6,332 nt of DNA, from the NCBI GenBank assembly GCA_021442745.1, contig JABUSI010000268.1, positions 1 through 6,332 of the forward strand, written 5' to 3'. Source of the DNA: Erysipelotrichaceae bacterium (GTDB taxonomy: Bacteria > Bacillota_I > Bacilli_A > Erysipelotrichales > Erysipelotrichaceae). Each line of letters starts with the position of its first letter. The first letter of the stretch is position 1. A program made the translations under genes and the position numbers. Positions 1 through 4,823 of the stretch are shown piece after piece. Under the pieces are notes generated by a model. The model had not been told where the DNA came from, did no database searches, and saw nothing but the letters and a program-made list of their open reading frames with translations.

Positions 1-147
1 CAAATCACTCTGTATACGGGATTTGAAAATCTATTCATCGGCCCAAAATGGTCGTGTATAGTATTATCATGATTGATATGGCCTTGAAGCGGACGCGTTG
101 CTTTTTTGCCGGACATGTTTTGTCTAATTTGTTGAACTTATATGTTT
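1..147. other. Window edge, no assignable gene
   Basis: Two short open frames run off the left edge and neither is recognised. On the minus strand an ATG at 113-115 opens a frame reading MSGKKATRPLQGHINHD and onward to base 1 (38 codons), but it has no ribosome binding site in front. On the plus strand a frame enters at base 1 and stops at 70-72, reading through FENLFIGPKW. It is followed by a weak hairpin (arms about 87-92 and 98-103) running into six T residues at 102-107, which could be the terminator of a gene lying to the left. The two readings exclude each other, and with so little sequence I cannot choose. Confidence 0.25.
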
Positions 148-1482
148 CTATTTGTCAATAACTTTCCAATATCCGGTTTTATTAGATCCAACCCGCTCAA
201 TAAGTTCCTTATCTTTAAGAGAAGCAATGATTCTGTTTGTACTTCTTATAGGTTTTTCTATACTATCTGCTATTTCGCTGATAGTATAATTTGGATTGTC
301 TCTTAACAATGATAATACTTTTTTCTCAATCTCGTTTATTGTGCCATTTATTGTGCCATTTATTGTGCCATTTGGCATAATATTTCTTAAAAACTCGAAC
401 GTGAAGAAACTCTCTTCATTGATATAGTTAATTGTAACGTTTGATTCGTTGCACAAATCATATATCTTTTTTATTCCATGTCCGAATGTTTCTACATCTT
501 GACACAAAAACAAAACTCTTGCGATATTTTCATTTCTTAAAAAGGATTTTAAGTCCTGACGAGCATAATCTTCAGGAGTATATTCATTTGCAAAGTCTCC
601 GGGATTTGTGATAGATATTCTGTCAGAGAATAAATCTATTTCATGTTGAATGCTGATGTCATAGCGAGCATGAGCAAAACTATTAATCACAACCTCTCTT
701 AATGCTTTTACCGGTACTTCAGGAATTTCTTTTCTTTGTAAACTATCATCGGAAAACTCCACTCTCCATTTTATGTTTTCGATAATGTATTTCATACCTT
801 CGGAGATTAAATCGAAAATATTACCTTCAAATCTCTTCATATCAATAAAAGTAACCTTTTGGTCAGTAGCAAATACTGCTGCTTTTAAAGTCAGAGGTTT
901 ATTCTTTGAAAACAGCAATTTTCCGGCGTTGGTAAGATATCCGTTTCTGTAAAGAGAAAGTTTAGATAAAATGGTTTCCTTGTTGTAGCTATCATTTGGC
1001 ATCCTTCCACAAGAAATTGCATCTTTGTAGAATCTGGAAAGTGTTTCATCATCAATATCATCCAATGTCTCTGAAGTTAAATGATTTTCAAAGTTTTCTT
1101 CATACTCATTTTTAATCATTATTCTTTTTAATTCGCCAGGTGTAAGTTCCCGATCCTCGTCCGCAATCCTTATATAGTATCTTCCTTTAGAAGAATATGG
1201 TATGTCAGAACCCGCAAAATCTACTTTGATCACATCGATTCCTTGAATAGTAACGATATGAATATCAGGGAAAATCTGTGGTTTTATTCTTTCATATATT
1301 TTTCTTGATACATCCCTTAATGATGAGTCTGTAATAGTGGTTTTAAAAGGAGTCCCATCATTTTTAATGCCAAAATAAACAGTTCCTGATTGATGTTTAT
1401 TAAGTATCGCAGAAATTGAATTCATAGCTTCTTCAAGCTCATTAATTGATTTTTTAAACTCAAGTTGTTCAGTTTCTTTCAT
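148..1482 (-). CDS. AlbA_2 (Schlafen-type) / GHKL ATPase / winged-helix regulator
   Basis: This is a 444-aa protein of the family usually annotated as ATP-binding protein, putative transcriptional regulator, or wrongly as RecG-like helicase. Residues 1-125 match the AlbA_2 domain: an ETEQLEFKKS opening, then ILNKHQSGTVYFGIKNDG. Residues 255-345 look like a GHKL-type ATPase: REVVINSFAHARY with E263 and N267 as the N-box, SDRISITNPG, and FGHGIKKI as the G2-like box. Residues 384-442 form a winged helix (TISEIADSI, then RSTNRIIASLKDKELIERVG). Between ATPase and winged helix, residues 371-382 are three exact NGTI repeats. The ATG at 1480-1482 is supported by an AGGAAAGGAAGG ribosome binding site about six bases upstream. 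The role is inferred as DNA- or RNA-binding regulation, probably autoregulatory given the matching promoter repeats. The gene stands alone, is AT-rich and is probably acquired. A part in defence or mobile-element control is possible but not shown. Confidence 0.88.
   Translation of the reverse strand: MKETEQLEFKKSINELEEAMNSISAILNKHQSGTVYFGIKNDGTPFKTTITDSSLRDVSRKIYERIKPQIFPDIHIVTIQGIDVIKVDFAGSDIPYSSKGRYYIRIADEDRELTPGELKRIMIKNEYEENFENHLTSETLDDIDDETLSRFYKDAISCGRMPNDSYNKETILSKLSLYRNGYLTNAGKLLFSKNKPLTLKAAVFATDQKVTFIDMKRFEGNIFDLISEGMKYIIENIKWRVEFSDDSLQRKEIPEVPVKALREVVINSFAHARYDISIQHEIDLFSDRISITNPGDFANEYTPEDYARQDLKSFLRNENIARVLFLCQDVETFGHGIKKIYDLCNESNVTINYINEESFFTFEFLRNIMPNGTINGTINGTINEIEKKVLSLLRDNPNYTISEIADSIEKPIRSTNRIIASLKDKELIERVGSNKTGYWKVIDK
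335..382. repeat. In-frame 12-bp tandem repeat, three copies plus one inverted half-copy
   Basis: Three identical copies of TTTATTGTGCCA (plus strand) occupy 335-346, 347-358 and 359-370. On the coding strand they encode NGTI x3. Directly beside them at 373-382 the same core appears inverted as TGGCATAATA, so 362-381 forms a near-palindrome (ATTGTGCC, four bases, GGCATAAT). The identical core recurs in the promoter of the same gene at 1532-1576. Exact identity at the DNA level, not only at the protein level, points to recent copy-number change, to selection on the DNA, or to both. Confidence 0.9.
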
Positions 1483-1488
1483 AAGTAT

Positions 1489-1500
1489 CCTTCCTTTCCT
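1489..1500 (-). promoter_or_regulatory. Ribosome binding site of the AlbA_2 gene
   Basis: The minus strand reads AGGAAAGGAAGG, a long purine-rich Shine-Dalgarno region whose GGAAGG end lies six bases before the ATG at 1482. It fixes this start codon. Confidence 0.75.
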
Positions 1501-1518
1501 TCCCTGTATTACATATTT

Positions 1519-1527
1519 ATTATATCA
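1519..1527 (-). promoter_or_regulatory. Extended -10 promoter of the AlbA_2 gene
   Basis: The minus strand reads TGATATAAT, a perfect extended -10 (TGn plus TATAAT). No good -35 hexamer lies 16-18 bases upstream, as expected for an extended -10 promoter. Transcription would start near 1512, giving a leader of about 30 bases. The first promoter repeat (1532-1543) sits immediately upstream, in the -10/-35 spacer and -35 region, where a bound protein would block RNA polymerase. Confidence 0.6.
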
Positions 1528-1531
1528 TGTT

Positions 1532-1576
1532 TGGCATAATAAATGTAGTTGGTGGCATAATAAATGGCACAATAAA
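1532..1576. promoter_or_regulatory. Candidate operator: three TGGCAYAATAAA elements
   Basis: The plus strand carries TGGCATAATAAA at 1532-1543 and 1553-1564 and TGGCACAATAAA at 1565-1576. The first two are 21 bp apart (two helical turns) and the last two abut, 12 bp apart. Bases 1553-1576 match the tandem repeat inside the downstream gene at 23 of 24 positions, in opposite orientation. The placement over and upstream of the extended -10 promoter suggests an autoregulatory operator. Binding by the encoded winged-helix or AlbA_2 domain is inference. Confidence 0.55.
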
Positions 1577-1945
1577 ACTGTTGATTATTATCTCTAATAT
1601 ATGCGAAATGATGAAGAGAAATTTTACCTATAGCGATTATATTTACCTTCTAAGAAGTCCTTAGAAATTCCTGGGGCAGGGGCAATAAGGATACAAAGTA
1701 CTTTTTAAGTTTTAAACTTCCTTTATTTATAAGGGCTTTCTCTTATAGATACGATTACCTGCTATAAGTAAGCGATAATCAGAATTCTCTAAGAGATCAT
1801 TTGTTCCGCTTTATTGTATACGCTTTTGGTTTCGCACCTCAGGTGCTGTCTTATTACGAAAATAGGTGTCATGACACGGAATTTCATAACATGAGAGAGG
1901 ATGGAACCATTTTATGGCTGTATTTCCAATAATTTACTTTCAAAA
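1577..1945. other. Gene-free AT-rich stretch with short inverted repeats
   Basis: No convincing coding region is visible. The stretch holds several small hairpins: TTCTAAG/CTTAGAA at 1648-1666 (5-base loop), CTTATAG/CTATAAG at 1742-1768 (13-base loop, extendable through GCTT/AAGC), TCTCT/AGAGA at 1786-1796, GCACC/GGTGC at 1834-1846, and a perfect 12-bp palindrome GTGTCATGACAC at 1866-1877. None is followed by a T-run that would make it an ordinary terminator. The group could be a structured RNA, operators, or the worn edge of an inserted element. I recognise no known riboswitch or insertion-sequence end. Confidence 0.35.
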
Positions 1946-2187
1946 AATTACAACGGGTTTATGAAAAACGGAATGCCGGCCGCAGTATATTGTCTTCGCT
2001 CCTTTGGGACGGAACCACAGAAGATGCTTGATGTAAATTCCCTTGTTCAAAGCCATCAACAAATCACGTTTACCAACAGAGTATTGCGTATCAGAGAAAC
2101 AGGAATACCGGAAGATCCACTGGTTTTGTCGAAGTTTATCGCAAAGTCCGTTCTCGTTACAAGAGACCGCAACGATCCTCCCTTCCG
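1946..2187 (-). pseudogene. Possible decayed PaaK/CapK-type adenylate-forming ligase fragment
   Basis: One minus-strand frame, interrupted by stops near 2056 and 2047, keeps several pieces that recall the phenylacetate-CoA ligase / coenzyme F390 synthetase family. These are LVTRTDFAINFDK (similar to the family's 'VTK.d....FD' stretch), then TSGSSGIPV at 2098-2124 (the P-loop-like AMP-binding signature TSGSTGxP), and about 40 residues later AAGIPFFIN at 1957-1983, where the family has an ATGG-F-type segment. Order and rough spacing after the TSG motif fit the family. About 40 residues between the FD and TSG stretches would be missing. The plus-strand open frames over the same bases are then shadows. 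The match rests on memory of the family pattern and short stretches, so confidence is low. Confidence 0.28.
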
Positions 2188-2253
2188 TTAAAAAGCCTGC
2201 CGGGCGGCACAAACTGTCCGTTCATATCTGATACAAAGATATATAGCTTCCTG

Positions 2254-2308
2254 TATCGGCAAAAACAAGCACATCGACAAGAATACTTCGGTTGATATTT
2301 TGCCGATA
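2254..2308. repeat. 11-bp perfect inverted repeat upstream of fic
   Basis: TATCGGCAAAA at 2254-2264 and TTTTGCCGATA at 2298-2308 are exact reverse complements separated by 33 bp, so arm centres are 44 bp apart. Inside, ATCGAC (from 2272) and GTTGAT (from 2291) can also pair with one G-U, so a transcript through here would fold into a long interrupted stem. The right arm lies in the spacer of the candidate fic promoter. It could be an operator, perhaps for the helix-turn-helix of the Fic protein itself, or a leader structure if transcription begins further upstream. Confidence 0.5.
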
Positions 2309-2320
2309 ATGTATTACGAT
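2292..2320 (+). promoter_or_regulatory. Candidate promoter of fic-GNAT
   Basis: TTGATA at 2292-2297 is separated by exactly 17 bases from TACGAT at 2315-2320, giving five of six and four of six consensus matches. The transcript would start near 2327, only a few bases ahead of the GGAGGT ribosome binding site (2333-2338) that precedes the fic ATG. The short leader makes this plausible but not certain. Confidence 0.4.
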
Positions 2321-2343
2321 AGGAACATAATCGGAGGTGGCTT

Positions 2344-3240
2344 ATGAAGTATGTATCAGTAGCTGAGATGGCAAAAAAATGGGACATATCGGAGCGTTCC
2401 GTACGCAACTATTGCGCCGAGGGACGCATTCCCGAAGCCTTCCTTACCGGCAAGACCTGGAACATTCCGGAGAACGCCGTTCGCCCGGCAAGAATCAACC
2501 AGAAGTCGGATAAACCTAAGAATCTGCTGGAATTTCTCCGTGCAGAAAAGAAAAACGGTATCAAGGGCGGTATCTATCACAAGGTGCAGATTGAACTCAC
2601 CTACAACTCCAACCACATCGAGGGCAGCCGCCTGACCCACGACCAGACCCGGTACATCTACGAGACCAACACCATCGGTATGGAAGCCGAAGCGGTGAAT
2701 GTGGATGATATTTTGGAAACGGCAAATCACTTCCGCTGCATAGATCTGTGCATCGAGCAGGCAAATCAGCCGCTGAGTGAAGCCTTCATCAAGCTTTTGC
2801 ACTTCACCCTGAAAAACGGCACCAGTGATTCCCGCAAGGACTGGTTTGCGGTGGGCGACTATAAAAAGCTTCCCAACGAGGTCGGCGGCAGAGAGACCGC
2901 TTTACCGGAGGATGTTCCCCAGCGGATGAAGGCACTTCTTCGCTCTTACAATACCGAGAAGGATAAAACACTGGAGGAGATTATCACCTTCCATTATGAG
3001 TTTGAGTCCATCCATCCTTTCCAGGATGGCAACGGGCGTGTGGGGCGGCTCATCCTGTTCAAAGAGTGTCTGCGAAACGGTATCGTTCCCTTTATCATTG
3101 ATGAAGACCTGAAGCTTTATTACTATCGCGGGCTTCACAAGTGGAAGACCGAACGCGGGTATCTCACAGAAACCTGCCTTGCTGCGCAAGACAAATTCAA
3201 GGCTTATCTGGATTACTTCCGGGTGCCATATGGAGGATAA
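2344..3240 (+). CDS. HTH-Fic family protein, class II self-inhibited AMP transferase
   Basis: This is a 298-aa protein expected to transfer AMP (or another nucleotide moiety) from a nucleotide to target hydroxyl side chains. Residues 1-50 form a MerR-like/excisionase-like helix-turn-helix (SVAEMAKKWDISERSVRNYC, then GRIP and KTWNIP). Residues 89-94 read SNHIEG, the (S/T)xxxE(G/N) inhibitory motif placed N-terminal to the Fic core, which defines class II; E93 would occlude the ATP gamma-phosphate site. The flap region lies near VGDYKKLPNEVGG (170-182). The active loop is H224-PFQDGNGRVG-R235, a complete HPFxDGNGRxxR motif with catalytic H224. The ATG is supported by GGAGGTGG ending four to five bases upstream. 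The GNAT gene follows with a two-base gap, and the GNAT ribosome binding site lies inside the fic end. No separate antitoxin gene is present, as expected when inhibition is built in. The target is unknown. Confidence 0.92.
   Translation: MKYVSVAEMAKKWDISERSVRNYCAEGRIPEAFLTGKTWNIPENAVRPARINQKSDKPKNLLEFLRAEKKNGIKGGIYHKVQIELTYNSNHIEGSRLTHDQTRYIYETNTIGMEAEAVNVDDILETANHFRCIDLCIEQANQPLSEAFIKLLHFTLKNGTSDSRKDWFAVGDYKKLPNEVGGRETALPEDVPQRMKALLRSYNTEKDKTLEEIITFHYEFESIHPFQDGNGRVGRLILFKECLRNGIVPFIIDEDLKLYYYRGLHKWKTERGYLTETCLAAQDKFKAYLDYFRVPYGG
3176..3230 (+). repeat. Direct repeat, copy A: 3' end of fic
   Basis: This 55-bp segment encodes the last residues of Fic (LAAQDKFKAYLDYFRVPY). It aligns without gaps to 3810-3864 at 47 of 55 positions. 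Seven of the eight differences fall in silent positions or within the single V-to-I change, so the two copies diverged as coding sequence under selection before being brought together. Confidence 0.85.
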
Positions 3241-3242
3241 TC

Positions 3243-3800
3243 ATGAAAAACACAAATGTCACACTCGTTCCTTTGCAACCCGAGGACAGAGAGCAGTTCA
3301 TTCTGGACAATCAACGGGCATTCAAGTACGGTGCAATGGAGGAATTCGGCGAAAAGGATAGTCACTTTGAAGAGGACGGCGAAATCATATCCAGAAAAAC
3401 TATCGAAGCTTCCATTGACGGTCAGGGAGCCGAAACGTATCGAATCATGCTGGACGGTGAGAAGGTCGGCGGCCTGGTCTTAAAGATTGACCCGGTTACG
3501 AAGGAAAATGAGCTTGAGCTGCTGTTCGTGAACCCGGAAACGCATAGCCGCGGCGTTGGATACGGTGCATGGCTTGAGGTTGAAAAACTGCATCCTGAAA
3601 CGATTCTTTGGAAGACCTGCACTCCCTATTTTGAGAAACGGAACATCCACTTCTATATCAACAAGTGCGGTTTTCATGCTGTAGCATTCTGGAATAAGTA
3701 TTTGCCAGACCCGCATCCATGCGATGAGGAAGAAGCGGAAACCAACAATGACGAGGACGAATTTGACGGGATGTTCTATTTTGAGAAACGGATGGTTTGA
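3243..3800 (+). CDS. GNAT family N-acetyltransferase
   Basis: This 185-aa protein is predicted to transfer an acetyl group from acetyl-CoA to a small molecule or protein amine. The GNAT motif A is clear: ELELLFVNPETHSRGVGYGA (residues 90-109), with the acetyl-CoA pyrophosphate loop R103-GVGYG. A motif B-like end follows (FYINKCGFHAVAFWNKY, 137-153). The C-terminus is strongly acidic (DEEEAETNNDEDEFDG), then FYFEKRMV. The ATG at 3243 is chosen because GGAGG at 3232-3236 precedes it by six bases. The longer in-frame opening from 3141 would overlap fic by 100 bases and lacks such a site. The gene starts two bases after the fic stop, so the pair is coupled in translation. Right after its stop codon comes a second fic 3' end, so the gene is bracketed by direct repeats, like a cassette. 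The substrate cannot be told from sequence; resistance, toxin or metabolite modification are all possible. Confidence 0.88.
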   Translation: MKNTNVTLVPLQPEDREQFILDNQRAFKYGAMEEFGEKDSHFEEDGEIISRKTIEASIDGQGAETYRIMLDGEKVGGLVLKIDPVTKENELELLFVNPETHSRGVGYGAWLEVEKLHPETILWKTCTPYFEKRNIHFYINKCGFHAVAFWNKYLPDPHPCDEEEAETNNDEDEFDGMFYFEKRMV

Positions 3801-3871
3801 AACACCTACGCCTTGCTGCACAGGACAAATTCAAGGCATACCTGGATTATTTCCGGATACCGTATCAATAA
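3801..3871 (+). pseudogene. Fic C-terminal remnant (direct repeat, copy B)
   Basis: The frame ending at the TAA 3869-3871 reads RLAAQDKFKAYLDYFRIPYQ and stops, matching the Fic terminus LAAQDKFKAYLDYFRVPYGG. Nucleotide identity to copy A is 47 of 55 over 3810-3864, with a shorter GAAAC match just upstream that overlaps the GNAT stop codon. There is no start codon or ribosome binding site, so it is not expressed as a protein. Because the differences are mostly silent, it derives from a diverged, once-functional fic allele rather than from a recent local duplication. The simplest reading is that a block made of fic 3' end plus GNAT replaced or joined the original fic end, leaving the old end behind. 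Confidence 0.8.
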
Positions 3872-3918
3872 GAGACGGAATGAAAGGAATTACAAATCAC
3901 ATTGTACAGACTTACATA

Positions 3919-3951
3919 GCCGGGACTGACCGATCCTCAGCCCCGGTTTTT
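3919..3951 (+). terminator. Rho-independent terminator of the fic-GNAT unit
   Basis: CCGGG-A-CTGA (3920-3929) pairs with TCAG-C-CCCGG (3937-3946) through one A-C mismatch and a seven-base loop, followed by five T residues (3947-3951). It lies about 120 bases past the GNAT stop and 80 bases before the next gene, so it separates two transcription units. Confidence 0.85.
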
Positions 3952-3971
3952 ATTCTGCTCCCTGTTTCCGT

Positions 3972-4000
3972 TTGCGTTTTTTCCGATTATTGATTACTAT
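3972..4000 (+). promoter_or_regulatory. Candidate promoter of the XRE regulator gene
   Basis: TTGCGT (3972-3977) and TACTAT (3995-4000) are separated by 17 bases. The -35 is weak (three of six) and the -10 moderate. It sits between the upstream terminator and the gene, and its predicted start point falls inside the palindrome at 4000-4017. Confidence 0.4.
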
Positions 4001-4017
4001 GTACCTGACAAGGTACA
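4000..4017. promoter_or_regulatory. Perfect palindromic operator candidate TGTACCT-GACA-AGGTACA
   Basis: Seven-base arms (4000-4006 and 4011-4017) flank a four-base centre, giving an 18-bp dyad. It lies at the expected transcription start and immediately ahead of the AAAGGAGG ribosome binding site (4017-4024). This position is typical for autorepression by an XRE-family dimer. As RNA it could also form a hairpin next to the ribosome binding site. The left part, ATGTACCTG, recurs upstream of the glucosidase gene. Confidence 0.6.
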
Positions 4018-4031
4018 AAGGAGGCATTCGT

Positions 4032-4808
4032 ATGAACGATACCATGACCCCGCTTGGCAATGCCATCCGGAAGCAGTTAACGGACAAAGAATTCACCCTG
4101 AAAGAATTCTCCATCCGCACAGGTCTTTCCGAAGAACACCTCAGCCAGCTCTTTACAGGGGAAGCACCACTCACCCACGAAGATGCTCATAAACTGGAAA
4201 TGGTTCTCGGAATACCCGCTTCTTACTGGAACAGCCTGGAAGCCGATTACCGCGAATTCCTCATCCGCAAAGAAGAGGAAACACAGATTCAGGATGAAAT
4301 GGCCATCGTTGACGTGCTTCCGTATGCCCGCATGGTGAAATACCAATGGATTGAACAAGGCGATACGGACTATGAAAAAACGGTAAGCTTACGGAAATTC
4401 TTCGAAGTGACCGATCTGACCTCGTTATCCTCCCTTCCGGTTTTCCAAAGCACCCATGAGAAAATGGACTATGCTACCTTAGCCTGGTTACAACAGGCAA
4501 AAAAAGAAGCCCGCAAGGCCAACGTCAAACCGTTTAACCGTAACGAGCTTTCTCATATTCTTCCTTCGCTGTTTTCCACCGTTATGGATACAACCGCTGA
4601 CAATCACGACAAGTTATCCGCCATCCTGGCGGAAATCGGCATCGTCTTAGCACCGGTTTTACATCCGTACGGTCACAGCAAGCATACCCATTTCCGTGAC
4701 AAACACAAAATCATCCTCGTGTTTACACCCGGTTACGGGGAAGACGGTGACTACATCTGGCAGGAGCTTAATCACATCTTATATACGAATACAACCCCGA
4801 CGTTATAA
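4032..4808 (+). CDS. HigA-type XRE regulator with truncated ImmA/IrrE-like tail
   Basis: This is a 258-aa protein. Residues 21-66 are an XRE/HigA helix-turn-helix (FTLKEFSIRTGLSEEHLSQL, then DAHKLEMVLGIPASYW). The middle part resembles the linker region of long HigA-like regulators that carry an ImmA/IrrE metallopeptidase domain. The C-terminus reads IILVFTPGYGEDGDYIWQELNHIL, where such proteins have a 'WFTxxHExxHIL' segment. Here the first zinc-binding His is Gln (Q244-E245-L-N-H248), and the protein stops ten residues later, while related long forms, from memory, continue considerably further. A working peptidase is therefore unlikely; DNA binding is probably retained. The ATG at 4032 is chosen for its AAAGGAGG site seven bases upstream; the longer opening at 3972 would start within the promoter. 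No HigB toxin gene is next to it, so an antitoxin role is not supported. The stop codon lies in the loop of the terminator hairpin. Confidence 0.8.
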   Translation: MNDTMTPLGNAIRKQLTDKEFTLKEFSIRTGLSEEHLSQLFTGEAPLTHEDAHKLEMVLGIPASYWNSLEADYREFLIRKEEETQIQDEMAIVDVLPYARMVKYQWIEQGDTDYEKTVSLRKFFEVTDLTSLSSLPVFQSTHEKMDYATLAWLQQAKKEARKANVKPFNRNELSHILPSLFSTVMDTTADNHDKLSAILAEIGIVLAPVLHPYGHSKHTHFRDKHKIILVFTPGYGEDGDYIWQELNHILYTNTTPTL

Positions 4809-4823
4809 TCGGGGTTGTTTTTT
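4791..4823 (+). terminator. Terminator shared by the two convergent gene ends
   Basis: ACAACCCCGA (4791-4800) pairs perfectly with TCGGGGTTGT (4809-4818) around an eight-base loop, and the plus strand continues with a T-run to 4823. It ends the XRE gene, whose last codons and stop are within the stem and loop. The stop codon of the minus-strand glucosidase gene (4822-4824) overlaps the T-run. On the minus strand the hairpin is followed by a poor T tract, so termination is likely stronger in the plus direction. Confidence 0.85.

Noticed and set aside
335..370. CRISPR-like array
   Set aside because: The repeats are 12 bp, directly abutting, without spacers, and lie in frame inside a gene.
1901..2212. 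Overlapping open frames on both strands (96 aa plus, 90 aa minus, 62 aa plus)
   Set aside because: Three frames are open over the same bases, none has a usable ribosome binding site (the GAGAGG before 1901 touches the ATG), and none shows recognisable domain features. They are more likely shadows over decayed sequence.
2356..2802. Minus-strand 148-aa open frame inside fic
   Set aside because: It is antisense to the coding sequence with full Fic motifs; the opening is a by-product of codon bias.
3141..3242. Longer N-terminus for the GNAT protein
   Set aside because: It would overlap fic by about 100 bases with no ribosome binding site, while the ATG at 3243 has GGAGG at the right distance and yields a normal GNAT start.
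3972..4031. Longer N-terminus for the XRE regulator
   Set aside because: The extra 20 codons overlap the promoter and palindrome, and the ATG at 4032 has a near-perfect AAAGGAGG site.
4032..4808. HigBA toxin-antitoxin module
   Set aside because: The protein has a HigA-like helix-turn-helix, but no HigB-type toxin gene lies next to it; a terminator separates it from the upstream genes and a convergent metabolic gene lies downstream.
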